Part shown: positions 11,955 to 22,440 of the stretch, in pieces
Layout of the letters: each line of letters opens with the position of its first letter
Numbering within the stretch: the first letter of the stretch is position 1
Source: Fasciola hepatica
Lineage: Eukaryota; Platyhelminthes; Trematoda; Plagiorchiida; Fasciolidae
DNA length: 64,000 nucleotides
NCBI GenBank assembly: GCA_948099385.1
Contig: CANUEZ040000151.1
Location: 4,534,001 to 4,598,000 of the forward strand
Direction of reading: 5' to 3'
Position numbers and translations under genes: made by a program
The notes under the pieces: generated by a model
The model's database searches: none
Told to the model about the DNA's origin: nothing
What the model saw: the letters and a program-made list of their open reading frames with translations, nothing else

Positions 11955-13450
11955 CGTTTCACACGTTTTCAGAGACTAACAATTGTTTTCAATGATTCAT
12001 TCTCAAGTCCTTACAAATCATATAGGAGATGGTTGTGCTGAAATGGTCAAGGTCACTCGGATTGGACATAATTCGTAGGGGGGGGGGGGGTAGATTGACG
12101 TGTCGATCCGCACGACTAGGTCGTGAAGGTCACGTGATTTGGATCTGAGTGGCTGGGGTGGGGGTGGTCCACTTACGGCCAGGGTAATTGGAGGGCTTGG
12201 ACGAATTTTTTCTGTGTACACTGAGCAGGTGCGAAAAGACGGATGCTAATCGCCTCTGCGGTGGCCAGTGTGTGTAAGTGGATGTGGTTGTGGGGATTAG
12301 GGGGCACTCGACAGACGATTTCGAATGCCGAATCTGTGCTTATTTGATGACCTGAGTCTACCAGATGCCCGAGAATGGCACTGCCTATGGTTCCTGTTCC
12401 TCCATGTTGTAGCCATCGTGGACGGTGTTCTTTAATTCTTTGGGATAGTTGCCTTGCCGTTCGGCCAATGTAGGTTGTATTACATTCGCACCTGAACAAA
12501 TAGATTACCATTGAGTTGGTCAGCATTGGCAATACATCCTTATTAGAATTTCGGATAATCGGAGAGCTTGCGAATACACAGGTAACGCGAGCTGAGTTGA
12601 ATATCCCACTCACCGCACGTGTTAAACGTCTGTTGGCAAGGTTCGATATGGCGTCTCCTTTAAATGGCATACGGATAAACAGTTTCTTCTTGGGGACATC
12701 ATAACTTGAAGCACATTTAGGTCTATCTCTCAGATTTTGTTCTCTAAAGCGCTCAGGGTAGGCGTTTTCTCTGAGTGTTTTTAACTAAATGCAGTTCTTC
12801 TATGGTCTCCTGTGAGCATAACTTTCTTACTCGCGAGGCTAAGCATTGGACTTGGTTTCTTTTATGTCGTATGGGTACAAAACTGAGAAAGTTGGTGTAC
12901 TGTCCAGTCCATGTTTGCTTTCTATGTAACCTCCTTTCGACTGTTCCACTGGTGTTTCTGTGTATGGAGACATCCAGAGAGGCCAGTGTGTGGTTCCTTT
13001 CGGTCTCCATCGTGAACTGAATGGATTTATGAGCATTGTTGAACGTCTGTTTTTTCTTTTCTACATCAGTGTCTTTATTTCAAAGGCAGAAAATATCATC
13101 CACGTACCGCCGATACAAGTTCATTTCTTGGATCCCCTGTGTTCAGTGCCGTACTCTCTAGTTCTGCCATGAATATGTCCGCTAAGACTGGGCCTAATGG
13201 TGATGCCATGGCTACACCATCACACTGAAGATACAGCCTCTGGTTAAACAGAAAGTGGACACCAAAAGTATATTTGAGAAAGAGTTTTTTCAAGTCTTTC
13301 CGTGGCACGTTTATTGGCAATTGATTAGTTTTAATATAATCACAAAAGAAACCCATAGTCTCTAAGATGGGTACGTTGGTGAAAAGCGAGGTCACCTCCA
13401 GAGAAAACATTTGATCATTTTCTTTTGAAACGCGGCCCTTCAAGAGATGT
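11955..13450 (-). mobile_element. PLE relic A: reverse transcriptase plus GIY-YIG endonuclease
   Basis: The minus strand encodes a Penelope-like reverse transcriptase in the correct domain order: motif A (VTSLFTNVP, about 13,390), motif B (GVAMASPLGPVLADIFM, about 13,200), motif C (RRYVDDIF, about 13,105), a thumb with SLDVSIHR and WTGQYTNFLSFVP, then a GIY-YIG nuclease (TYIGRTARQLSQRIKEH, about 12,470-12,430) ending in VQALQLPWP at 12,176. Such elements make cDNA and nick the target with the GIY-YIG domain. The copy is dead. A single extra base before the YVDD motif shifts the frame, a stop follows that motif, and an extra A in a run near 12,778 shifts the frame again before the endonuclease linker. 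The N-terminal part is missing beyond about 13,450. The 3' UTR has a run of about 13 G at 12,078 and a conserved tail near 11,960-12,015. Restored frames agree well with relics D and E. Confidence 0.93.
12078..12090 (+). repeat. Poly-G run in PLE relic A 3' UTR
   Basis: An uninterrupted run of about 13 G on the plus strand (C on the element strand), lying between the coding region and the tail of relic A. Confidence 0.9.
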
Positions 13451-14316
13451 TATCCTATGGTGTGTATAAAGCTTTTCATCTTTAAATACAGCACGTTAAA
13501 GAACGCAGTGGTAATGTGATGTTGGCCCATGGTGACCACTTCGAATAGACCGACAGACTGACATGTGCGATTGTCAAGCGGTCACACACCGGGGACAGTT
13601 TCCCAGTAAATAAGCTGCAAACTTGTAGTGCAGCCGAAATAAAACGAAATTTTGCCAAGATGGATTAGTACTCATTTACAATTGTCTTATATCAATATGT
13701 AAACTTTCAACACTTCTCTGAATTTTGGTCATTGTTTTCTTTTCATTTCTGGTTTCATCCCAAAGGCCCTACATACTGTGCAGGCTGTTCGATAAGAAAT
13801 ATGCAATTCACAATTCTCGTAATCGTTGGCTCGTACATTGGGAAATATGCCTTCTTTTGAGAAGCCCACTGCCTCCATCTTTTTCACATTTTAATGTGTA
13901 ATTTAATCAATACTAATTGTTTTGTTATTCTCACGTTTGTTCATCACGACGGGCTATTCTTACTCACATTATGCATGTTACTGAATATATGTCTCCAAGA
14001 GTGAACCTCTCTTTTGTGATATTTATACTGACCTATATTGGGTGTTTCATAGGGATACGAAGACGGTGTCCAGTAAGCTCAGTCAGAAAGTCGCAGTATT
14101 CACCCACGGAACAAAACATGGTATAATAAAGTGCTGCTTTGGATTTCAACTGTGGATTCGGAGCCTCTGTTTGTTTAGAACCGTTTCGATGAGGTTTATT
14201 AGCCCAATTAGTCCCACTAGTGCAATTAAAGTTGTCTTAGAGCTTCTGAATATAGAAAAAAACAATCTGGGTGCCAGTAAGTTATAGATTGGGCTCTGAA
14301 TCGAATGATCCCACCT
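13451..14316. other. No recognisable feature
   Basis: AT-rich DNA upstream of PLE relic A. A possible short splice-flanked segment at 14,051-14,118 on the plus strand (acceptor GTTTCATAG) was seen, but it does not join to anything in phase. Confidence 0.3.
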
Positions 14317-15410
14317 CTATTGCAGTATACGAAACGGCGTGAAGGAATGGAAACTGGCAGCGTTTTTCCTGGCCACGGGTGCTCGTTCGTCATATTCGTT
14401 TCCGAAGAATATATCTTCCTCCAGAAGTGAACTATTATTTTCATGTGAAGAGTTGGGGATTGTAACTCTACCAAGTAGTCCCGGTCGATCTCCAGCTGGA
14501 CGAGAAATGCCGAAATTCCATGTGTTAGTCCTTGATCCGAGCTTAAGCTGCAATTTGAAACATGTATCATCAGAATCTTCATCTCAGTAGATTTACGCAC
14601 GATATGGGCTGTACACGGCTACGAGTACCAGGACAAATTCCAATGGAATAAGTGTGTTTATCGTGTTTCCGTGGTTTAGTATAACGCATTGTAATATAAA
14701 CATAAACGCAAATGACTTACAGCCAGGTAAGCAACCAAGAATAGCAGCAAAGTAGTTTATCCGGTAAATCGGGACAGTGCGGCCGTAACAGGATCCACTC
14801 AGAAAGGAGTCAAACAAATTTGTGGTTCAGCGTGGTCACTGTACAAATAGTTAATCAAGTAGGTTTCTACCTAACACGTTATGATAACTCCAGTCACAGA
14901 ACGAGAAAATAATCTATGGTAAGAAAATACAAGAGAATTACCAATGAAAAACAGATAATTTATGCCGGGAAGATGATGAAAGAAGCATATTTCAATGTGA
15001 ACGAACGAACCTAGAAATAAACCTGTTCATGACGCGTTCGGTTTTGGTGGTCTACCGGTGCTGTACGCCGGCTCTGGTCTGCGTTGTTCGAGTCTTCGGT
15101 GGCCTGTTTTATAGTGCACAAGTGAAACGTTTAGCTAGATTTTCTTACATAGGAAATGTGCAGTCAAAAGGCAATATAGTCAGGAATATAAACATAGAAT
15201 ATTCATGCGGCTTTTATATCATAAAAAGTAATTATAAACCCCTCAGTGCAATAGAAACCGAGAAATTAGGTAATGAACGTTAGGGGTCCATGATACGTGT
15301 GCAGTCTACTCACGGATAAGCCTAGTGAGAAAGTTATCAGAGAATGAATCACAAAAAGTTGATTTACAGCCAAGCGATTCACAACGAAGACCGCAGTCGA
15401 TGGCACCAAT
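14317..15410 (-). CDS. Three splice-flanked exon candidates, possible Cys-containing membrane or secreted protein
   Basis: Minus-strand exons in order of translation are as follows. 15,314-15,410 (97 nt) follows the acceptor GTGTCCCCTAG and ends at GTGAGT; it is Cys-rich, with CGLRCESLGCKSTFC. 14,721-14,797 (77 nt) follows TTGACTCCTTTCTGAG and ends at GTAAGT; it includes GRTVPIYRINYFAAILGCLP, a hydrophobic stretch. 14,317-14,582 (266 nt) ends in a TAG stop and is hydrophilic and acidic (EDSDDTCFK, RPAGDRPGLLGRV, SLLEEDIFFGNEYDERAPVA). The last two join in phase (T plus AT gives Tyr). The first exon leaves in phase 1 and the second needs phase 2, so at least one exon between them is missing or a boundary is wrong. 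The acidic tail after a hydrophobic exon would suit a cytoplasmic tail, but this is inference. No family was recognised. A plus-strand ORF overlaps but reads less like protein. Confidence 0.35.
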
Positions 15411-16310
15411 CTAGGGGACACCAGAATGAGACCCGACACCATTAACATTCCCATGTAGCAAAACAGCTCCCATACCGCGGTTTTTGATTGGTTTGTGCTA
15501 TTACGACGACCGGTTTTCGAGCGGTTTTACAGCGGTTTAAAAGTGTAACTACGAAACACGGAATATGTTTTATTACTTTCTTCCATTTACCCCAAATTAT
15601 TTCTCCATTTAACTCCTTTATTCCATTATCACTACGGAATCATTTCAGCAATCACATTTCTACCTACCCAACCCCTCCTGTTTTCTGTTGCGGAAAAGAA
15701 ATCACTTATGAAATGGAATGGGAAGAAACATATTATTGTAAAAAATAGAGAAATATAAACACATGTACAAATATGCTCAATTTATCCAGGATCGCCGTGT
15801 TCCGTCCATTTATTTCTGACCTGTGGAGCAAATATGAAATAAACTGTTGCGCACGTGCAAAAGCAAAAGTGTCATCTGCAATAAGCAAACTGATCAAAAA
15901 ATGCGGTATCAAATAAGAACAGTTGTTTTTATTGTTTGAGAGGAGAGGGATTGTAAATGGACACGAATGTTTTGGATATCATATTCTCTGAACTTAGAGC
16001 ACAGCGAAACATTTGTGTAGAATATGAACCAACTATGTACGGACAATGTTAGTATGTCTCAGATGATGACTGCTATCGGAATACTAACGAAATACATCAC
16101 TTTGGCGGTAGTATCGCACAGTAAATTAATCATGCCATTACATCACATTTTATATGAACAGTGTTAGGTGAACAGAACAGAAATCAAGATAAGGCGATGA
16201 GTCAAAATTTAAGTGGGGGAGAGGGGATCAAATATCACATGCGTGACCTCGATCCGTCTCTGGACCGTGAATGGGTGTCTGCGGTGTCATTAGTCGGATC
16301 AACGGATCTG
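15411..16310. other. No recognisable feature
   Basis: AT-rich DNA with short random reading frames only. No element motifs or convincing splice-flanked exon were seen. Confidence 0.3.
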
Positions 16311-16510
16311 TGGTTAGTTTGTGGGTAGGGGGTGGGCCAAGGAAGCCTTAGCGCTTGCACGAACTGTTTTTGGGCGCACAACGGGGGATCGTAGAGACGA
16401 ATGCACACCGCTTCCGTTGTGGCTAGAACACGGCTCTTCATCAGTCTTGATTGCCCACTTCGGACTTTGTAGATTGGCTCCAAACTAAATTGGCCAACAA
16501 GCCCCTTTTA
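16311..16510 (-). mobile_element. PLE relic C: C-terminal fragment
   Basis: The minus strand encodes the last part of the GIY-YIG region of a Penelope-like element: RVLATTEAVCIRLYDPPLCAQ followed by VQALRLPWP. These are the same landmarks as the end of relics A and D, with enough substitutions to be a distinct copy. Nothing upstream matches the nuclease core, so the piece is 5'-truncated. The conserved 3' tail seen in relics A, B and D was not found. Confidence 0.8.
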
Positions 16511-17370
16511 TTCATAATGAACGATTTCATGTCCGTTTAATTACGACTAACAGTTCACCCGATTTGTGTAAGCATCTATACCTGATCACTTAGGGGTTAA
16601 AAAAGCACCTTCGAATGTATACTTTTGCAAATTCCGGTGTCCTTCACGGATTTCTTAAGCTGACAGAGCAGCGCAATTTTCCTCGCAAGAATACGGAAAA
16701 AGTTGAGATCTAACTACTGCCAATGTTTTCAGCGGTAGTATTAGAAATCGGAAGCTCCAGGGCTGTAACAGTTCTCAAAGAACGCCATGTACAACAACCT
16801 CTGCCACGCTATAAAACACTGCAAATGAGTGAACAACACAATATCAAGAGATCATTTGCAATACTGCCGAAAGGTGCATCATCGTGAGGCGATGCTTTGC
16901 GTAGTACTCACGCAAATAATCCAGTAAGATTCGTTTTTCCGTCATCATAAAACCCGTACTATGGATAATCCTATTATCGCATGAAATAACGTGCTTATTT
17001 CGTCCACACGATCTGGTGCGACACTGAAAGTAGATGCTATAGGCGTGGAACTGTCTAGTGGTTTCCCAGATGAACTTGGTTCCTTGACCAATAATGAATC
17101 CGCTTGCACAGCCGCGAAACTAGAGCACGACTCAGCGATCGCTCTTCACGCCATAGCCAAGGGACACAGTATAGACTACGAAAACACAAAAATCCTCCAA
17201 CGTGGACTAAAAACATGCACTCAGCGCCTGTGGGCCGAAGCTCCGGCAATTGGTACCCACCCTGCATGAGTCAACGGAAATGACGGGACAGAGATTCCCG
17301 GAATTTGGATAGCACTGACATCACTAACACAAAAGCAGCCCAAAGGTCACATTGACACCTAACCTCGTCA
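16511..17370. other. No recognisable feature
   Basis: A 92-codon plus-strand frame (16,991-17,269) and a minus-strand frame overlap here. Neither has splice support or resembles a known family, and both lengths are expected by chance. Confidence 0.25.
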
Positions 17371-17371
17371 C

Positions 17372-17398
17372 CACGGGCTCGCATAGTGGGAGCCCGTG
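17372..17398. repeat. GC-rich perfect inverted repeat (hairpin)
   Basis: CACGGGCTC, 9 bases of loop, then GAGCCCGTG: nine perfect pairs, seven of them G-C, about 65 bp before the first recognisable codons of PLE relic D and before an ACACGCAC-rich stretch. Confidence 0.85.
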
Positions 17399-17464
17399 TG
17401 GCTATATTCCAATCGATCTGATCGACGAACGATCTAACACACACGCACACACTCACGCACATAT

Positions 17465-18400
17465 CGTCGACTGGTTACAAACGTAATCTGATACGCTGTA
17501 TTCTACAGAGGGCGAAATATATCTGCACTGCAGATACTCTAGAGGCCGAGCTATCAAACATAAGGAAGACGCTACTTAGCAGCGGTTATCCTGAAAAATT
17601 TATCCAAAGAAAGTGGACCGAACGGACAAAACCAGTGAGAATCACACAAGCAGAAAAGAAAGTATTATCCATCCGATTCCCCTTCAAGGGAGATTTCGCA
17701 GCCGATAGAGTCTGTAAAAGTTTGAGTGCCACGGTTAAGTCCACCTTCAACGCTGCAAAGATCAGATGCGTGTTTTTCACGTCACCAATAATCCAATGTG
17801 AAAATAAAGATAAGCTGCCCTTGTTGACCTCATCCATGATCACTTATCAATTCAGGTGCATCTGTGGTGCTACTTACATAGGTCGAACGGCAAGACAGCT
17901 ATCAAAACGCATCAAGAAGCATCACCCACGATGGCTTAGACACGGAGGCAATGGAGTAGTATCAAGTTCAATCGTCTCGCACTTATTAGAAACTGGGCAT
18001 TCAATCGACATCCAGTCCGCCTTCAAAGTCGTCTACCGGGTCCCACAACATGTGTCAAGAACAATTAGGCTCCGGATACTAGCAACTACCGAGGCAATTA
18101 TCATCCGCCTCTTGAAGCCTGAGCTTTGCGCGCAGCGAAAATTAGTCCAAGCACTACAACTCCCATGGCCAACACTCAACTGTGTTACACAGCCGGGCGC
18201 AGCGGTGACGTAAGCTAATTAGCACCGGTTACATAATCTGGTCACTCACACGGGTTTCCATCCTTCCTCACCCTTAATTCTCCACACTGACTTTGTGAGA
18301 CTTTTTCTAACTCTTCCTAATGATTCGTTTTCATATAAATCTGATTGTAATGGCTTGAGAATGAAATCACTGAAAACAAATGTTCACCTACAACTCGTGT
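17465..18400 (+). mobile_element. PLE relic D: thumb and intact GIY-YIG endonuclease
   Basis: The plus strand is open from about 17,465 to 18,213 and encodes the end of a Penelope-like reverse transcriptase (YKRNLIRC, then TADTLEAELSNIRKTLLSSG and YPEKF), the linker with FPFKGD, and a complete GIY-YIG nuclease. The nuclease contains TYIGRTARQLSKRIKKHHPRW, HLLETGHSID and LATTEAIIIRLL, and the domain ends VQALQLPWP. A short extension reaches the stop at 18,211. This is the best preserved endonuclease in the window, with no frameshift over about 240 codons, but all reverse transcriptase motifs A to C are missing upstream. The 3' UTR contains TTGTAATGGCTTGAGAATG and TCACTGAAAACAA near 18,345-18,385, matching the tail of relic A. 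An ACACGCAC-rich microsatellite-like stretch abuts the 5' break. Confidence 0.93.
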
Positions 18401-19480
18401 TCTGAGTAAAATTTATTGTTTAATAAAAATCTCATTGTTTGAAAAATATGTCAGCGAATCCATGGAATCTGGAAAACATTTTCTGTGATGAGGCGCATTC
18501 TCCGATTCACTCAAACCGCATGACGCATGAATCAACGGCTGCTGCTGCCGGCTTCCTGAGGTGACTGCCATATGGCCGCCACTGATCCATTTAATCATAC
18601 TTTTCAATAAAATTTTACCCAAACTATGATGATACTTTCATGAAACTCATATATTTTCACGATGATTTCTCAAGGTCTACTCCAAATGTATAATTTTTTC
18701 TGTGTTAAATCCCCTAATAATTGAACCTACAGAAAAGCGACGTAAAACTGATGCTACGAATGTACTGCGCTACGAGGGTTTGTACTGCTTGCGGCAAATT
18801 TCAACTCTGATGAGCTATCCGCCTTCGCGATGCCATTATCTAGTTATCAAATCCACATTCGTTTTGCCAAATCATATGCATCATTTCAAATGTGACTCCT
18901 GATAATTCGAGGGAAGGTTCAACTCTTGTTTATGCGTTGAAAAGCTTAAGCAGTTTCAAGGTCATCCGAAGCTTTAGTTCATCATTGTTCCCGGATGTTG
19001 CAAATTCATCATTCATGATGCAGTATTCCACCTGATGCAGTCCATTGACAGGTGGCTTCATGGTGTCACAGGTGACCTCATTGAATCGCTGGGCGAACAG
19101 AAACTCTGGAGGAGGCTGAAGGGCCACTAAGTCTCTGTGATATTCCAGATTCCAGTTGATAGCTTATCTATCCAGCTGTCGAAAATACTACTTGTCTTGG
19201 ACTGGTCAGTACCACTTATGACAACATCGGACGGTCGTACAAATTAACTGCTGATTTATTGGCTGACATCATTCAACGGAGGAACACTGACGTAGCTGCC
19301 CAAAACTATCATATTCCGTATCAATCCAGCAAGACAACTCGCTGACGTTTTACTGAGATTCTTATGCTAAGAATCACCTAAGCAATCAATTTCACTCCTC
19401 CGGTTGCTCCCGAGAGCAAATATTGAAGATAATACTAGTTAGCTGTTATTTTAAATAGTCAAGAAGGGATATCAACGGGA
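18401..19480. other. No recognisable feature
   Basis: Unique DNA. Short frames on both strands have neither splice support nor element motifs. Confidence 0.3.
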
Positions 19481-19487
19481 GGCAAAG

Positions 19488-19739
19488 TTGAAGCACTCGC
19501 GATTCTTCCTGCACCACGAGGAGCTCAGAGTACCACCGGGTAGAGTGCAATGTCGTTGTAACGAATTAACCATACAACAACCACTGCGTAAGACGGTTCT
19601 GGAGGAGTTGCACAAAGGACATCGTGATGTAGCGAAGAGGAAACCACTGGTTCGACAGAAGTGTTGTTGCTCTCCGTTGGAAGCGGAAATCTGTACGACA
19701 ACAAAGAACTGTGCAGTATATATGCACAAGGTTAATTAA
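19488..19739 (+). mobile_element. Ty3/gypsy integrase zinc-finger relic
   Basis: The plus-strand frame contains LRKTVLEELHKGHRDVAKRK followed about 20 residues later by LEAEICTTTKNCAVYM. This matches the H2C2 zinc-binding domain at the start of gypsy-type integrases, where VLEELHxGHxGVxKMK is followed by WWPGLDxEIE and NCxxC. The two His are present; of the two Cys, the first is present and the second is replaced by Tyr. The WWPG segment has become CCCSPLE. Neither the catalytic DDE core nor LTRs are seen. It is a short decayed fragment, probably one piece of an old insertion. The reading agrees with the family over about 55 residues, so chance is unlikely. Confidence 0.65.
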
Positions 19740-19926
19740 AGACCAGATATCTTAAACTAATGACAGTATGCACATCTCGGTGCAATTGCCTTTCATTTTT
19801 GAGAACATAGACTACATTTTTCACAGCCGAAATCGGTGAAAACTGTCTTTGTGCCTTCGAACGAAAATGCCCTCCAATGGATACTTCCTTAAAACCGTGG
19901 TTTTCATCTTCACTTTGACTACTGGG
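19732..19926 (-). CDS. Candidate terminal exon, unknown hydrophilic protein
   Basis: After a CTTCTTTGTGCTACTGAG acceptor, the minus strand is open in phase 0 to a TAA at 19,732. It encodes about 64 residues beginning TTPSSQSEDENHGFKEVSIG and including NVVYVLKNERQL. The composition is hydrophilic and protein-like, but no family is recognised. The frame stays open upstream to about 20,007, so the acceptor could also be the ACAG near 19,983. A possible upstream exon at about 20,036-20,084 (ending AACT|GTAAGTT, with TTSTLTPPIFPKSDN) leaves in phase 1 and does not join directly. Chance cannot be excluded. Confidence 0.2.
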   Translation of the reverse strand, partial: PSSQSEDENHGFKEVSIGGHFRSKAQRQFSPISAVKNVVYVLKNERQLHRDVHTVISLRYLVFN

Positions 19927-20099
19927 AGTTGTCTCAGTAGCACAAAGAAGTTCAATTTGGTGTAAGTACAACCGTAGCCATCGATTCGACTGTACAGCAC
20001 AGATCACAATTTATCCTTTTCCTTAACTTACAGTTATCACTTTTTGGGAAAATTGGGGGCGTGAGTGTGGAAGTTGTGTCCTAGTTTACATTGTTTTGC

Positions 20100-21575
20100 A
20101 AATTTTCAACGATCAGTCATTAGTAGGCTTGAGGGTCAACGAGGAAGTCTTTCGGGCAAAGGCTACAAGACTTAGGTCTTTTGTCCCTAGAGAAGAGGAG
20201 ATTGAAAATGATCTTGTTTATTCATCATTTTGAAGAGGTATACTGGCGACAAGAGTTACGGGTGCTTTGATCTGGCTGTGGAAAAACAGTGAAGAAGAAA
20301 GAGCGTCAAGCTGTAGGACGCATACTGAAGCTGTGCTGGCTAGCGTTTTCAACTATACGGTGGTCGGAGTCTGGAACTGGCTGACGGCGATTATCGTGAA
20401 CCAGCAAGATGTATGGTCTTGCAGAAAAGAATGATGGATAATAAGTCGAACGAGGTATTACAGGAGATAGAATTTTGGGGCGTAAATGAAATTACGCAAT
20501 ATATCATGTACTCTAGATATTCTATGGTTCGCTACTAGGAACCGGTGCACAATATATCACATTATTTATGATAGAACACTTGTCGTGATTGTCTCTCACC
20601 TTGACGTAGGGAAGTTTACTCTGCTTTATCTATTCAGGAAAATTGGTGCGGTGTAACAATGTTTTAGGTCAAACACAGGAAGCATAGATTTTTCTGGAAG
20701 GCACCTCTACTTTATTTAGTATACCATACGTGCGACCCATTCCTTCAGAAGAAAGTTTCGCCGTGTGAATGTCAGTAAAGCCCAGTTGTTTAACTGAGTA
20801 ATGGGAAGAATGCCCCTAACTAACTCATCGACTAACAAGAATGTTTTCCTACGTATACGTGAAGAAAACTGAATGAACTCACATAAAGGAAGCCCACAAA
20901 CATCCGTGGGAACTCGGCTTGCTTGAAGAACGCTCACCACAATATGAAAAGTTAAGAAAGAAGGGAGAACCATAGGTTTAATTATCATCAACTTTTTCAG
21001 ACATTTAAAGAAACCCCAGGGGTGAAAGGTGGAAGATGTCCTTCCCCACCGTTATAAGTTAAATGAGGCCCAGCTTACGAAAAATTTCACTTGGCGTGAA
21101 ATTTTGTTAGAAACTTCAGCACACGTTTTTCTACCGTTCTTTCATCGGTTTGATTCGAAATGATATCGGAATAAATACACAGAAGACAACCGAATTCATT
21201 GAATTTTAGACGGACAGGATAAAGCACTGCGTACGCCGAAAACTTATAACAGAAAGCGTACATACGTAGCACTTGAGTTGCAAGCACTCGGAGTGGCAGT
21301 CTTAAGTACTTCGAAAGTTTGGGTGATGAAGAGATGGATTGAATGTACGATAGCCATAGATCAATAGGCAGATAACGCAAAGTCTACAGTGATATGAATC
21401 AGTTATGCATGAAGATGGTGAATGAGCGAAATTGACTGTTGGACTTTGATGAAATAATATCCGAACTCAAATTACAATGTTGCGTGCCATTTTCAAGAAA
21501 TTATCACAGCGAGCTTGGAGTAAGAATGTGTATACAGTTATGATTCATACACACCAACCGGATTCGGTTTCAACG
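20100..21575. other. No recognised gene; one 39-nt splice-flanked segment on the minus strand
   Basis: Around 20,875-20,920 the minus strand has a strong pyrimidine tract and AAG acceptor, a 39-nt open segment (SRVPTDVCGLPL in one frame) and a TTTAT|GTGAGT donor. No partner exon could be fixed. The rest shows nothing recognisable. Confidence 0.2.
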
Positions 21576-21818
21576 TCAAAACAATATGAAGTTCGCGGTA
21601 CTGGAATTAAGCTTCCCGAGTAGAAAACCACACATCGGAATGGGGAAACAGTACCCATACCAAAAATTGGTCAACTGGTCACTGGAAATAAGGCATTGGC
21701 ATTCATCTTTCAGAGTAGAAACACAGTCAGATTTGTACTGGCGGCGAACGCCGATGCAACTACCAGTTACGAAATCCCACTCAGTTTCTGAGTGACTTGC
21801 AGGAAGCCCATCACAAAA
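21576..21818 (-). CDS. Candidate Cys-rich terminal exon
   Basis: Following the acceptor TGTTATTTGACTTGCATCCAG, the minus strand is open in phase 0 for 80 codons to a TGA at 21,576. The peptide has eight Cys, in FCDGLP, GSCIGV, SDCVS, DECQCL, YGYCFP and PMCGF, and ends hydrophobic. That spacing suggests a secreted disulphide-rich domain, but I cannot assign it to Kunitz, thyroglobulin, saposin or Ly6 families. A GTATGG donor inside (after NF, near 21,640) offers an earlier exit in phase 2. The candidate exon at 22,296-22,440 could feed it if a GTAGATG donor near its end is used, since both would then be in phase 0. Confidence 0.27.
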   Translation of the reverse strand, partial: FCDGLPASHSETEWDFVTGSCIGVRRQYKSDCVSTLKDECQCLISSDQLTNFWYGYCFPIPMCGFLLGKLNSSTANFILF

Positions 21819-22295
21819 CTGGATGCAAGTCAAATAACAGGGTAAGCTTTTCCTTCCGCCAGAAAAGGATTTGCTCAGTGAAAGTTATTCAGAATATTGT
21901 AATCATCATGTAACTGTAATTATTCTGACAGCTTTTGAGAGCCAGGAAAGAAAGCACCTAGTTGTGTACATCATCTTACGAATCGCCCTCTTCTGGATGT
22001 TGTAAAATGTATTTACCGATAAACGAGAATATCTCGCATACACAATTATTGAAACGGACCAAATTTTATCTCGAAAACTTTTCCAGAATTAGGATAGAGT
22101 CACACGACAGTTCGTATTCGACTTTGGTCACAAACATTTAGCCATACCAATGCCTCACTAGAATAAATTGAAGTGTTTTGTAGCTTGAAACGTTACCGAT
22201 ATTCCACTGTTCTCACATCCATACGCAGAACAAAACTACCACACTAACAATGATGTTTTGTGGCGAAAACATAAGACGTTATCTGCTCGCATCAT

Positions 22296-22440
22296 TTAGG
22301 CATGGATTTCATCTACGGTCAATGCAAATGGTAGAACTTTCAAAGCCGACAAACCCGTTTTCATATCGAAAGTTCTCTGAATCACGAGAAATTGTGAGCG
22401 AAAAACGTCAGATTCACTATATCTCTGAGAATTCACCACA
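22296..22440 (-). CDS. Candidate exon with strong acceptor, unknown protein
   Basis: The acceptor CACTCATATTTCCTCACCAG is close to ideal. The minus strand is then open in phase 2 for 47 codons to TAA: VVNSQRYSESDVFRSQFLVI and so on, ending TVDEIHA. An internal GTAGATG after LPFALT would give an in-frame exit to the Cys-rich exon at 21,818. No family is recognised. The quality of the acceptor is what was seen; that it is a gene is inference. Confidence 0.22.

Noticed and set aside
19938..19961. 24-nt plus-strand micro-exon ending GGT|GTAAGT
   Set aside because: It overlaps, on the opposite strand, the better-supported minus exon and its acceptor region.
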